A DNA stretch of 41,250 bases from a virus. Location of the stretch: positions 1-41,250 of IMG/VR virus record IMGVR_UViG_3300036823_000053; one strand, written 5' to 3'. The translations under genes were made by a program, and so were the position numbers. The notes beneath the pieces were generated by a model, which was not told where the DNA came from, did no database searches, and saw nothing but the letters and a program-made list of their open reading frames with translations. Of this stretch, positions 1 to 8,667 are shown piece by piece. Position 1 is the stretch's first letter. The number at the start of each line of letters is the position of its first letter.

Positions 1-127
1 AGTGCCGCTCACGCATCATCGGGCAGCTTTAGCGATAGCCTCACGTCGAGCGTCCCTGGCGTCGGTCTCGTTTTCACATTCGTCGGGAACAGCAATTTCA
101 TTTCGTCGACTTCCGGCGTGAATCCGG
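1..127. repeat. Terminal direct repeat, left copy (assembly overlap of a circular genome)
   Basis: Bases 1-127 are identical to 41124-41250. The reading frame of the fibre gene that starts at 40749 continues without interruption through this segment into the open frame ending at 1320. The repeat is therefore best read as the overlap of a circular or circularly permuted assembly rather than a biological terminal repeat. The unique length is 41,123 bp. A true 127-bp direct terminal repeat is possible but less likely, because it would cut a fibre gene. Confidence 0.93.
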
Positions 128-1320
128 TTTCGATCGGCGGGCTCACACTCGGCTACCAGGTACAGAGCGCCAGCAACGCGACCACGACGGCAAATTGGAC
201 GCTTCACAGCGCATCAACGGCGATCAGCCTTTTAGTGTCACTGAAAGCCGATCCGCCGCCTTGCACCTACGTCCGCAAACTCACAGTCGATCACAACCAG
301 TGTGGTACCGCGGACTCGAGCAACTTCCCGGTACTTGTCAGTCTCTCCGGGACCTATCTAAAAACGGTCGGGAATGGCGGCAAAATCCAGTCATCGAGCG
401 GATTCGACATATTTTTCTCGTCGGATCCGAACGGTCTAAACCTCTATTCGTGGGAGCTCGAGCTCTTCGATGGGTCGGCCGGGACGCTGATCGCTTGGGT
501 CCGACTACCGTCGATCTCGCATTCGGTCGATACCGTTTTTTACATGACGTATGGAAATGGAGCGGTCTCGACGTCACAAGGCGGACTCGCCGGCGCCGCA
601 TGGGATTCCAATTCCGCCGCGGTCTATCACTGTAAAGAGAATGCCGGGACTACCGCGATCGCCGACTCAACCGCGAATGCCAACAATGCGACGTGCGTCG
701 TCAACACCAGCACGATCCACACGACAGGGCAAATCGACGGCGGTTTTAACATTGCCGACGGGACGAATACGGCCAGCGTCTCCGGCTCGTCCTCTTTGAA
801 TCTCAGCGGGTCGCCAGTCACTCTGGAATGTTGGATCAAGTGTAGCGGCGTCGCCGGTCAAATCTTCAAGCTCTACGATTCGAGCTCGCCTTTTGAAGGC
901 TATGCCTTCGGATGGGGCCAGCCAGGCTCAAACCCTGGCGTGTTGCGTTATTGGTCGGGCGGTTTGGGGTCATGGGTCGGGGGCAGCGCGGCCATAAACG
1001 ACAGCAATACTCATTTTGTTTTGGTCACTTGTGACGGATCCGGGAATCTCGTTTTTTACGTCGACGGCAACCAGGACGCGACCGGGTCGAGTTCGGCGCC
1101 GAACCTGTACACCGGGACGAAAACTTTGTTCTATCAAGGCGCGATGGCCGTCCTCGACGAAGTGCGCGTAAGTAACACCGTTCGAAGCTCGTCCTGGGTC
1201 AAGGCGGAATACAACAATCAAAAAGCGTCGAGCACATTCCTTTCCGCTGGCGCCGAGACTCTGATTTTTCCGCCACTCATGCCGGAGCGATCGAACATCA
1301 ACACACTTTTGAGAATGTGA
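1..1320 (+). CDS. Tail fibre / adhesin, C-terminal part (continues from 40749)
   Basis: This is the 3' part of a gene whose ATG lies at 40749 at the other end of the window. Position 1 is the first base of a codon, and joining the ends gives a 564-residue protein. From about base 268 to 580 the product resembles the DUF2341 beta-sandwich module, with an aromatic-rich segment ending in FYMTYGNG. From about 620 to 1260 it resembles a LamG/concanavalin-A-like jelly roll, with motifs such as GGFNIADGTN and LECWIKCSG and a closing DEVRVSN strand. Both modules are common in surface-binding proteins, so a receptor- or glycan-binding role is inferred. It lies among other fibre-like genes downstream of the tail tube gene. 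A start at codon 118 would remove upstream coding sequence that is clearly in frame. Confidence 0.85.
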   Translation, partial: SAAHASSGSFSDSLTSSVPGVGLVFTFVGNSNFISSTSGVNPVSIGGLTLGYQVQSASNATTTANWTLHSASTAISLLVSLKADPPPCTYVRKLTVDHNQCGTADSSNFPVLVSLSGTYLKTVGNGGKIQSSSGFDIFFSSDPNGLNLYSWELELFDGSAGTLIAWVRLPSISHSVDTVFYMTYGNGAVSTSQGGLAGAAWDSNSAAVYHCKENAGTTAIADSTANANNATCVVNTSTIHTTGQIDGGFNIADGTNTASVSGSSSLNLSGSPVTLECWIKCSGVAGQIFKLYDSSSPFEGYAFGWGQPGSNPGVLRYWSGGLGSWVGGSAAINDSNTHFVLVTCDGSGNLVFYVDGNQDATGSSSAPNLYTGTKTLFYQGAMAVLDEVRVSNTVRSSSWVKAEYNNQKASSTFLSAGAETLIFPPLMPERSNINTLLRM

Positions 1321-1336
1321 AAGGGAGGCATGCACC

Positions 1337-1825
1337 ATGCCAGCTGGAGACGTATACACCGTTCTACATAAAAATATTGCGGTATCAACGGCGATCACCA
1401 TCATTCAACTCAAGGCCGGCGCGAACAACGCGATCGAAATCATTCGCGCGTCGCTCACGCAACGCGGTTCGACGACCAGCGCGCAGGAGGATATAGCCTT
1501 GATTCGAAAGTCGGCGGCGGCGACGGTTACGGCCGCGATCGATTCTCCGGGATCGAACACGTCGACGCTCGTCCGCCGCGATCCGAACCAATCGGCACCG
1601 AGCGCGACTCTCAGCACCTCCGGTACCGGCATTACGGCGTCAGCGGAGGGCACCGACACCGAGACCGTCCTTCGTGAAGCCTTCAACGTTCTAAATGGAT
1701 GGCTCTATCTTCCGACACCGGAGGAGCGGATCTATGTCCCGCCGGCCGGGATTATCGGGCTCAAGTTTCTAACCGCGCCAGCCTCGCAAAACTGGGACGC
1801 GGAAGTCGTTTTCATGGAGAAGTAA
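1337..1825 (+). CDS. Putative virion protein of unknown function (162 aa)
   Basis: An ATG follows a strong AAAGGGAGG ribosome binding site. The predicted product is beta-rich, has no signal peptide or membrane segment, and is low in Cys. It sits 16 bp behind the fibre gene, and its stop overlaps the start of the next gene (TAATG). Composition and position suggest a fibre-associated or decoration protein. I do not recognise a specific family. Confidence 0.75.
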   Translation: MPAGDVYTVLHKNIAVSTAITIIQLKAGANNAIEIIRASLTQRGSTTSAQEDIALIRKSAAATVTAAIDSPGSNTSTLVRRDPNQSAPSATLSTSGTGITASAEGTDTETVLREAFNVLNGWLYLPTPEERIYVPPAGIIGLKFLTAPASQNWDAEVVFMEK

Positions 1826-2802
1826 TGCCGGTTTATCGCATACCGCCGTTTACCAGGGCTCCGCAACCCGGGATTATGCCGGTTCTCAAGCCAGCGGGTA
1901 ACCAGTACACGGCGACTTTGAACGCTGCGATGGCGTCGTTTGCCGGCGCGATCGCACGGCAGACCGGCAAAGCTCTCGCCGCGGCGATGGCGTCGTTTGC
2001 GGCCGTCGCTATCAAGCAAACCGCGAAAGCGATTAACGCGGCGATGGCGTCGTTTGCCGGCGCGATCGTACGGCAGACCGGCAAAGCTCTCGCCGCGGCG
2101 ATGGCCGCCTGGTCGGCGACGCTCACCCGCGCACACACGTTTGCTCTCGCGCTCAACGCGACGATGGCATCGTTTGCCGGCGCGATCACGCGAAAGGCAG
2201 GCAAAGGGCTCACCGCTTCGATGAGCTCATTTGGCGGCGCCGTCGCCAAGCAAACCGATAAAGCTCTCGCCGGCGCGATGGCCGCCTGGTCGGCCACGAT
2301 CGCCGAGATCCGCACGTACGTCCACACGTTGAACGCTTCGATGGCATCTTTTGCCGGCGGGATCTCGAGGACGACGGGGAAGGGGATCACCGCATCGATG
2401 GCGTCATTCGCCGGCGCCGTCGCCAAGCAAACCGCTCACGCGCTCAACGCCGCGATGGCATCGTTTGCCGGCGCGTGTACGAAGCGTACGGCGAAACGCC
2501 TTACGGCCGCGATGGCCGCCTGGTCGGGATTGCTATCCACCGGCGGACAGATCTTCTCGGCAACGCTCAATGCGGCGATGGCGCCATTTTCCGGGTCGCT
2601 CTCGAAACAAACGAGAAAGACTCTCGCCGCGGCGATGCAGCTATGGCAAGGCGTGCTCGACAATGGCGCCGCTATCGTCGACTTCATTTTTTCCCTTGGA
2701 GGATTCGCGGCAGTCGAGGCGGCGACGATCGTTTCTTTGGGTGGATCAAACGTAGCCGCTTTTGTGTGCTTGGGTGGTAGCACGTCTCCGGGAGTCAACT
2801 GA
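1825..2802 (+). CDS. Repeat-rich fibre-like protein (13 tandem 19-22 aa repeats)
   Basis: The start is the ATG in TAATG at 1825, with a GGAG site just upstream. The frame stays open back to 1699, but that stretch overlaps the previous gene and has a poor start. The 325-residue product begins MPVYRIPPF. From about residue 30 to 290 it is built of about 13 tandem units of 19-22 residues with the core LNAAMASFAGAI followed by RQTGKA. Units with a SFAG core alternate with units with an AAWSA core. The DNA copies of the core are nearly identical. Similar ALTAxLSFSGxLxKQT-type repeats occur in tail and adhesin proteins, so a fibrous or beta-solenoid stalk is inferred. The last 40 residues are hydrophobic and non-repetitive. 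Confidence 0.82.
   Translation: MPVYRIPPFTRAPQPGIMPVLKPAGNQYTATLNAAMASFAGAIARQTGKALAAAMASFAAVAIKQTAKAINAAMASFAGAIVRQTGKALAAAMAAWSATLTRAHTFALALNATMASFAGAITRKAGKGLTASMSSFGGAVAKQTDKALAGAMAAWSATIAEIRTYVHTLNASMASFAGGISRTTGKGITASMASFAGAVAKQTAHALNAAMASFAGACTKRTAKRLTAAMAAWSGLLSTGGQIFSATLNAAMAPFSGSLSKQTRKTLAAAMQLWQGVLDNGAAIVDFIFSLGGFAAVEAATIVSLGGSNVAAFVCLGGSTSPGVN
1918..2645 (+). repeat. Tandem coding repeat (unit 57-66 bp)
   Basis: The segment GCGATGGCGTCGTTTGCCGG, or close variants, recurs in register with the 19-22 residue protein repeats. The variants with a GATGGCCGCCTGGTCGG core mark the longer units. Units run in blocks of F-F-F-W, F-F-W, F-F-F-W and F-W, where F and W stand for the SF and AW cores. 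The pattern suggests expansion by unequal recombination. Confidence 0.85.
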
Positions 2803-2804
2803 AG

Positions 2805-3158
2805 ATGTCCGTACAAGAGCCATTTATCCTCTATCCGAATTGCGACAACGCGGTTTATTGGGGACCGCTCGCGACCGGCGCGACCGCCGAGGATGCGAGT
2901 CCGACGCTGGTCACCGATGCCACCGGCACGCTCACCGTATACGACAAGTACGGCCGCGCGATCGCCGGCGCCACAAACATTTCGTTTGCGCCGACGGGAA
3001 CGTCGGGAGTTTACAAAGCAGCGATCGCGAAAGAGTCTTTCAACCCGAAGCCGGGTCGCTACTACAACACGAGAATTACCATGTCGTCGGCCGCGCTCAA
3101 CGGCGCCGGCGAGACGTGGAATGTAAAGACGTGGGTCGAAGATCAGGGTCCGCGATAA
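2805..3158 (+). CDS. Small virion-associated protein, unknown function (117 aa)
   Basis: The ATG lies 2 bp after the previous stop, with GGAGTCAACTGAAG upstream as ribosome binding site. The product looks like a single immunoglobulin- or BppU-like beta sandwich. An N-terminal strand pattern (FILYPNCDNAVYW) is followed by a VTDATGTLTVYDKYG segment, and the protein ends in basic residues. It sits between the repeat fibre and the tail chaperone gene, so a tail or fibre-attachment role is inferred. I cannot assign it to a family. Confidence 0.72.
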   Translation: MSVQEPFILYPNCDNAVYWGPLATGATAEDASPTLVTDATGTLTVYDKYGRAIAGATNISFAPTGTSGVYKAAIAKESFNPKPGRYYNTRITMSSAALNGAGETWNVKTWVEDQGPR

Positions 3159-3168
3159 GGGAGAAAGC

Positions 3169-3711
3169 ATGGCAGAAGCGGCACTCAAACGCCGGATCGT
3201 TCCAACATTTTCGGTCAGGCTCGAAATGGAAAACTCCGACGGGACGAAGTTCTCTCGATCGTTTCAAGTCAGCTTCGATATGAACGTCGCCGCGCGTATC
3301 GAGGAGCGCACCGGGATCAATCTTCTCGGTCTCGAGATATGGAACAAGCTCAACGTTTCCGTGCTCTCGATCTTTTTTTGGTCGGCCATTCTGCCGAATC
3401 ATCCGGAGTACGACACACGCGACGCCGCTGGCAACCGTACCGACGAAGGGCTCGAAACGCTTCGCGAAAATCTGAACGAGGAAAACGCGAACAAAGTAGC
3501 CGATGCGTGTTGGCAAGCATATTTGTCTTTTGTGCCGAAGGATAAGCGCGAGCTCCTGATTCAATTGCGGAAGGAAGCGGAGGCGGGGAAAAAATCGGCA
3601 AACCCTCCGCCGCCGGCCGAGGACAAACCGGAGCAAGTCTCGGCTGGAGAGAGCTCTACGCCATCGCGAGACTTGATCTCGGAATCTCCCTCGAAGAGTT
3701 CGGAGAGTTAA
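3169..3711 (+). CDS. Tail assembly chaperone, G-type product (180 aa)
   Basis: This gene directly precedes the tape measure gene, as the G/T chaperone does in lambda-like tails. A good AAGGGAGAAAGC site precedes the ATG. The N-terminal 110 residues form a compact domain (FQVSFDMNVAARIEERTG, then a LEIWNKLNVSVLSIFFW segment). The C-terminus after residue 138 turns Lys-, Pro- and Ser-rich and looks like an out-of-frame tail. A GGGG-AAAAAA-T run at 3585-3595 offers a -1 slip into a second well-formed frame. Chaperone proteins of this kind coat the tape measure during tail assembly and are absent from mature virions. Confidence 0.85.
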   Translation: MAEAALKRRIVPTFSVRLEMENSDGTKFSRSFQVSFDMNVAARIEERTGINLLGLEIWNKLNVSVLSIFFWSAILPNHPEYDTRDAAGNRTDEGLETLRENLNEENANKVADACWQAYLSFVPKDKRELLIQLRKEAEAGKKSANPPPPAEDKPEQVSAGESSTPSRDLISESPSKSSES

Positions 3712-3959
3712 CGCTCGATCTCTTTGAAGCAATGGCCGACCGTCAGATCGAGGCGGATCTTCGGCGACAGCGCGACGCGGGCACCGTCGCCGCGGCTGTG
3801 TTCAACGCCAATCCGTTTCGCGGCGATGGGCCGGCGCTTACATCTATCGACTTCGTGCCGGAGTATCAAAAGCGCGTCGCGGCCAATCGCGGCGAGCAAA
3901 CGATCGATGAGCAAATCGCTTTTTTTTCGGCCGCTTTTGGATGCGGACCGACGAATTAA
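3169..3959 (+). CDS. Tail assembly chaperone, GT fusion by -1 frameshift
   Basis: The -1 frame is open from 3546 to 3959 and encodes a typical T domain: SLGWRELYAIARLDLGISLE, then EFGELTLDLF, EAMADRQIE and a C-terminal EYQKRVAANRGEQ. The T segment lacks a ribosome binding site before its first ATG (3732), which lies inside the domain. Translation most likely enters from the G frame by slipping at about 3589-3594, where the zero frame reads GGG AAA AAA TCG. Joining 3169-3594 to 3594-3959 gives a protein of about 263 residues. Both the frameshift and the fusion are inferred from the sequence and from the well-known arrangement in lambda-like phages. Confidence 0.82.
3585..3595 (+). promoter_or_regulatory. 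Probable -1 programmed frameshift site (G4A6T)
   Basis: The zero-frame codons are GCG GGG AAA AAA TCG. A peptidyl-tRNA-Lys on the second AAA can re-pair with AAA after moving back one base, because six A residues are present. The -1 frame has a stop at 3543-3545 and the zero frame ends at 3709, which bounds where the shift must happen. The heptamer is not a strict X-XXY-YYZ match, so the exact slip codon is inferred. Confidence 0.7.
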
Positions 3960-3972
3960 GAAAGTCTGAACG

Positions 3973-6900
3973 ATGGCGAATATTCTCGGATCACTTCTCG
4001 TCGAGCTCAAAGCGGAGACAGCTTCCTTCGTCTCCGGGATGACCAAGGCTTCGTACACGGCGAAGCAAACTAGCCGGGAGATCTCCGAGTCGTTTAGTTC
4101 GATTGGCGAGCTCGCGGAAAAAGCTCTCTCGCCATTTGGCGAGCTCGGCGCCGCCATCGGCGCCGCCTTTGCTCGGGTAGGCTCGACGGCCAGCGCGGTT
4201 TCTGGCGACATCGGCAAGATGTCGGGAAGTCTCGGCGTCATGCAAACGGCCGGCGCCGGCGCGATCGCGGCCATCGGCGCGATCGAGATCGGGGCTGTGG
4301 GGCTGGCCATACATACCGCCGAGTCCGCCGCAAAGATGCTCGCGCTGGCGCAAGCGAGCGGCGTTTCGGTCGAGGCACTCTCGGGGTTTGCGTTTGTCGC
4401 CAAGCAATCAGGCGTCGAGGCCGAAAGCATGACGCTCGGTCTCGAGAAGATGAATAAGGCCGTATTCGCCGCGGCCATCGCTCCGACGGGCACAAAAAAC
4501 GCGTTTACCCGCCTAGGAGTCTCGGTTCGCGACGCAGGCGGTCAAATCAAGAGCACGACAGCGATCTTTACCGAGCTCGCGCAAAAGTTCGAAGGGATGG
4601 CCGACGGTCCGGTTAAAACCGCGCTGGCGATCCAGCTATTCGGTAAGTCCGGCGCCGCGCTCATTCCGGTCCTCAACCAGGGCGCCGGCGGGATTAAAAA
4701 CTTCCTCGACCAGGCGCAAAAGCTCGGGATCGTCCTCGACACGCAAACCGCCGAGGCCGCGCACAAACTCGAGCAAAGCATCAACACGATCGAGGCGGCG
4801 GTCCAAGGCGCTTCGTTGCAGCTCACCAAAGCCATGCTTCCGGCGATTCAGGCCGTGGCCGACGCTTTCGTCCGCCTGGCCGAGGATGCCGGCAAACCGA
4901 CCAGCGCGATAAACGGGATCACCGCCGTTTTCAAGTACATGTTGCAGATCGGCGACTTCCTCATCACCGAGCTCGAGCTCATCGGCGCATGGATCGCGAA
5001 AACGACGGTCGCCTGGGAAGTGTTCGGCGCCGGCGCCGCGGCCGCGGCCAGGCAAGCATTTTCCGGCGACTTTTCCGGAGCGACGGCGACATGGCGCAAC
5101 ACGTTTGACCAATTGAACGCGATCCAGGCCGAGTACCTGGCACACGGAAAGCAGAATTGGCAGGACTATCAAACCTTCGTTACTAAGCTCTTCGCTAAGC
5201 CGGAAACGCTCGCTCCTGAGAATCGGCCGAAAAGCACAAACGTCGACACGTCGGCGAAGAGCAAGCCAGACGAAAAACTTCGGTCGATCCTCGCCGCGAT
5301 CGACGCGCTAAAACAGCAGACCGCCGCGGAGCTCGCACTCGCGGCCGTTACGGGCGAGTCGACCGCCGCGCAACATCTCCGCGCCGCCGCCGGCGAAGCC
5401 GATCAATTGATCTCGCGGTTACAGCGCGACGCGGACAAGGCCGAAGGCGCCGAGCGCGAGAAGCTCCTGGCCGTCATCAATCGCGAGTCGGCGGCCATCC
5501 GCGCCTATACCGCCGAGAAGCAAGTCGCCAAAGACTCCGTCTCCCTGAATACCGAGCTCGAGAAGGAATCTCTCAGCTTTTACGGCCAGATCGACGCGCT
5601 CGGGAAAATGGCCGCGGCGTACGCCTCCGGATCCGCCGCGATCGCCTCGGCGGAGATCGACAAAAAGCTCGAGAAGGATACCGAATCGGTCGCGACTTTA
5701 ACCGAGGAGTACGATCGGCTTTCGTTCACGCAAGGCGTGAGTGCCGAGGCGCTCAGCCAGGTCGGGGCGGCGCTAGCCGCCGCAAATGCGAAGCTCGCCG
5801 AGCATCGCGACCAACTGCAACAAATAGAAGCTCTCTCGATCGACGTCGACATCGCGCGCGAGACGGCCGCTTTCCGCGGACAATTGCCGGCGCTCGAGGG
5901 GCTGGCCGCGGCGTATTTGCATGGCGCCGACGCCATCCGCGCCGCCGGCGTCGCGCTCAGAGTCGCCGAATTCGCCAACTCGCATCCGGGCGCCTCGGCC
6001 GGCGAGATCGCGGCCGTTACCGAGCTTTACCGCAACCAGGCCAAGCAAGCCGAGGACTCGGCCATCGCGCAAGAGGCGGCGCAATACGATGTCAACACCG
6101 CTTATAGCGACACCATCGAACGACTGGGGAAGATCCGCGAGCTCCTGGTAGAGAACGGTCGCTCGACGATTCTGGTCGACGCGGCCGCCGACGACGCGCA
6201 AACCCGCTACCTAAAGCAATGGGACGCCGCCGCGGTCAAGATTGGCAGCGTACACGACAAATTCCAGGCCTTTTTCAACGAGGCCGCCATACAAGCGGAG
6301 AATACCGGCGAGAAAATATACGCGGCGTTTTCGACCGCCTTCGACAGCCTCTCCGGAAAGCTCGCGCAATTCGTCATCACCGGCAAAGGCAGTTTTCTCG
6401 ACATCGGCAAATCGCTCGGCGAGTCGATCCTAAAAGCCGGATTCCAGCAAACGCTTGGCAAGGCCGCCGGCGCGATCGGCGGTATCTTCGGAATCAAAAC
6501 CGGCACGGCGGCGGGCGGCCATCCTGGCGACTCGGCGAATAATCCGTTGTACGTCCTTCCGGTCGACTCTTCGTTTAATCCGCTCGGCAGCAAAGCCGGC
6601 GGCGGCGGGATCCTTGGCGGGATCCTCGGTGCCGGCAAAAAGGGCCAGGACTCCTCGAGTGATAGCAGCGGCGGGAAGTCGATCGTCGACTCGTTCAAGG
6701 GATTCGGATCGAAGATCGAGAGCTCGTTCAAGTCCATTTTTAGCTCGATCGGGTCGGTTATGGGATCGGCCGTCAAAGGGATCGGATCGATCTTCGGGAA
6801 GATCTTCGGCGGATTTTTGGCCGGAGGCGGCGACGTGACGCCAGGCAAGGCCTACGTCGTCGGCGAAAAACATCCGGAGTTCTTTATTCCGCGACAATCC

Positions 6901-7068
6901 GGACGCATCGCGCCGACACTGCAAATGTCTCAAGGGCGATCGTCCCGGATCGAAAATCACTTTCACATCTACACCAAAGACGCCGACAGTTTTCAGAAAT
7001 CGCAATCGCAAATCGCCGCGCAGTATCACCGTATGGCGTCAACCGCGCTCGCGAGAAACGGCGGATAG
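3973..7068 (+). CDS. Tape measure protein (1031 aa)
   Basis: This is the longest gene of the genome and follows the chaperone pair, as expected for the protein that sets tail length. The N-terminus (LGSLLVELKAETASFVSGM) is typical of lambda-like tape measures. A hydrophobic segment lies near residues 90-115, and long Ala/Glu/Lys-rich helices cover residues 400-780. The C-terminus has Gly-rich patches and the signature FLAGGGDVTPGKAYVVGEK. The ATG has only a weak ribosome binding site, which may reflect coupling to the chaperone frame that ends 13 bp upstream. At the usual 1.5 angstrom per residue the tail would be about 150 nm long; this is inference. Confidence 0.93.
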   Translation: MANILGSLLVELKAETASFVSGMTKASYTAKQTSREISESFSSIGELAEKALSPFGELGAAIGAAFARVGSTASAVSGDIGKMSGSLGVMQTAGAGAIAAIGAIEIGAVGLAIHTAESAAKMLALAQASGVSVEALSGFAFVAKQSGVEAESMTLGLEKMNKAVFAAAIAPTGTKNAFTRLGVSVRDAGGQIKSTTAIFTELAQKFEGMADGPVKTALAIQLFGKSGAALIPVLNQGAGGIKNFLDQAQKLGIVLDTQTAEAAHKLEQSINTIEAAVQGASLQLTKAMLPAIQAVADAFVRLAEDAGKPTSAINGITAVFKYMLQIGDFLITELELIGAWIAKTTVAWEVFGAGAAAAARQAFSGDFSGATATWRNTFDQLNAIQAEYLAHGKQNWQDYQTFVTKLFAKPETLAPENRPKSTNVDTSAKSKPDEKLRSILAAIDALKQQTAAELALAAVTGESTAAQHLRAAAGEADQLISRLQRDADKAEGAEREKLLAVINRESAAIRAYTAEKQVAKDSVSLNTELEKESLSFYGQIDALGKMAAAYASGSAAIASAEIDKKLEKDTESVATLTEEYDRLSFTQGVSAEALSQVGAALAAANAKLAEHRDQLQQIEALSIDVDIARETAAFRGQLPALEGLAAAYLHGADAIRAAGVALRVAEFANSHPGASAGEIAAVTELYRNQAKQAEDSAIAQEAAQYDVNTAYSDTIERLGKIRELLVENGRSTILVDAAADDAQTRYLKQWDAAAVKIGSVHDKFQAFFNEAAIQAENTGEKIYAAFSTAFDSLSGKLAQFVITGKGSFLDIGKSLGESILKAGFQQTLGKAAGAIGGIFGIKTGTAAGGHPGDSANNPLYVLPVDSSFNPLGSKAGGGGILGGILGAGKKGQDSSSDSSGGKSIVDSFKGFGSKIESSFKSIFSSIGSVMGSAVKGIGSIFGKIFGGFLAGGGDVTPGKAYVVGEKHPEFFIPRQSGRIAPTLQMSQGRSSRIENHFHIYTKDADSFQKSQSQIAAQYHRMASTALARNGG

Positions 7069-7752
7069 ATGTCTTTTTTCGAGTGTCAGTTTCCGACGAC
7101 GATCGAGTATCGAGCCGTCGGCGGTCCGGGCTTTAACACCACAGTTAACGACGGCCAGTCCGGCGCCGAGCAACGTAACCGCAATTGGGCATTCTCCCGC
7201 GGGAAGTGGACGATCTCGATGGTTACGCCGCAAGCCGGAAGCGGCGCCGGCCAGTTCAGCGGTTCGAAGCAAAACTTCGTCGACTTGCTCGAGGCGTTTT
7301 TCTTGAACGTCGGCGGCCGTGCCGACGCCTTCCGGCTAAAAGATCACAAGGACTTTCAAGCGACCGGACAAACCCTCGCGCATATCAGCGGTAATAACTA
7401 CCAACTGCAAAAGACCTACACCATCGGCGGCCGTAACTACGTACGCACCATCACTAAGCCGATTTGGGGCACGGTGAACGACTGGCAGGGCAATGCGCTC
7501 GCCAATACCGTTGTACTCAAATCGTCCGAATCGCGGCTCACCTACGGATCGGGATGGACGCTCGACGCGACGACCGGCATCGTTACGACGTCCTCGACCA
7601 GCCTCACCGCCGACTTTCAATTTCATTTCCCGGTCAGATTCGATACCGACGAGCTTCCGGTACAGATTCACGAGTCCGACGTCGCCGGCGGAAATCCGAT
7701 CGTAAGCATTGACGGCGTCAACCTAATCGAAGTGCCGCCGCCTAACTACTAA
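7069..7752 (+). CDS. DUF2460 tail protein (distal-tail protein, GTA g12-like)
   Basis: The product (227 aa) begins with the family pattern FPTTIEYRAVGGPGF, then TTVNDGQSGAEQRNRNW and a conserved FxxRxGRADAFRLKDHKDF-like segment. This is characteristic of the DUF2460/TIGR02217 family. In the Rhodobacter gene transfer agent the equivalent protein forms the distal tail ring between tail tube and hub. The ATG abuts the tape-measure stop (TAGATG). The next three genes keep the g13-g14-g15 order, which strengthens the assignment. Confidence 0.9.
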   Translation: MSFFECQFPTTIEYRAVGGPGFNTTVNDGQSGAEQRNRNWAFSRGKWTISMVTPQAGSGAGQFSGSKQNFVDLLEAFFLNVGGRADAFRLKDHKDFQATGQTLAHISGNNYQLQKTYTIGGRNYVRTITKPIWGTVNDWQGNALANTVVLKSSESRLTYGSGWTLDATTGIVTTSSTSLTADFQFHFPVRFDTDELPVQIHESDVAGGNPIVSIDGVNLIEVPPPNY

Positions 7753-8667
7753 ATGAAATCCGCCTCGACCGCACTCCAAGCGCATCTCGCACAAGGGCAA
7801 ACGACGCTCGCCTATTTGTGGAAGATCAAGCGGGCCGACGGAACCATTCTCGGCGCGACGACGCACGATCTCGATATTGCCTACGACGCCTCGGACGGCG
7901 ACGGCTCGGTTACTTACAAAGCTCTAACGGGATTCACGAGCTCCGCATCGGCGGCGAAGAGCGATCTCTCGGTCGACAATTCCGAGGCAATGGGTTTTAT
8001 CAACTCCGCCGCCATCGATGAGGCCGACTTGCGCGCCGGTCTCTACGACAGCGCGACGATCACCATCCGCGTCGTCAATTGGAACGATCTCACGATGGGC
8101 GATCTTCTGGTCCGGACCGGCACCGTCGGCCAGGTCAAAATCAAAAACGGGAAGTACACCGCGGAGATCCGCGGTCTCATGTACCGCCTCACGACCATTC
8201 TTGGCGCGACGTACGGGCCGGTATGCCGCGCGACGTTTGGATCCGGACTCAACGGAATCGATATGAATAGCCAGTGGCTATGCAAAGTCGACGTCACGGC
8301 GTACCGGCAGACAGGCTCGGTCGCCAGCGTAACGAGTCCGACCGCGCTCGTTCCGTCCTCCGGGCTCTTGATGGTCGGCTCGGCCACGCCGACCACGGCC
8401 GCCGGCGCCGGCTGGTTTGACGATGGATACATCAAGTTCACCAGCGGCGCTCTCAACGGGCAGAGCTTTGAAATTAAGTCGTGGGACGGGACGACGGCTA
8501 AGCTCTATTTGCCGCTTCCGCAAGCTCCGGCCGCTTCCGACACGTTCATTATCGAGCCGGGATGCAACCATCTTTTGAAGGATTGCCGCGACAAATTTAA
8601 TAACGTAATCAATCGAAGGGCCGAAGATTTTATACCCGGGCCGGATAACTACCTCAATTACCCATGA
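7753..8667 (+). CDS. BR0599/DUF2163 family tail hub protein (GTA g13-like)
   Basis: The 304-residue product has the N-terminal DUF2163 region (YLWKIKRADGT, then LDIAYDASDGD) and the C-terminal BR0599 region ending CNHLLKDCRDKFNN and IPGPDNYLNY. Both are typical of phage proteins next to DUF2460 genes. Conserved Cys residues near GPVCRATFG and SQWLC may bind metal, as proposed for relatives with an iron-sulfur-like hub; this is inferred. The start ATG immediately follows the upstream stop, and the end overlaps the next gene by ATGA. Confidence 0.9.
   Translation: MKSASTALQAHLAQGQTTLAYLWKIKRADGTILGATTHDLDIAYDASDGDGSVTYKALTGFTSSASAAKSDLSVDNSEAMGFINSAAIDEADLRAGLYDSATITIRVVNWNDLTMGDLLVRTGTVGQVKIKNGKYTAEIRGLMYRLTTILGATYGPVCRATFGSGLNGIDMNSQWLCKVDVTAYRQTGSVASVTSPTALVPSSGLLMVGSATPTTAAGAGWFDDGYIKFTSGALNGQSFEIKSWDGTTAKLYLPLPQAPAASDTFIIEPGCNHLLKDCRDKFNNVINRRAEDFIPGPDNYLNYP

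Noticed and set aside
1699-1824. Longer start for the repeat fibre
   Set aside because: It overlaps the preceding gene by over 120 bases; the ATG in TAATG has a ribosome binding site.
1918-2645. CRISPR-like array
   Set aside because: The repeats are in-frame protein repeats with no unique spacers and lie within an open reading frame.
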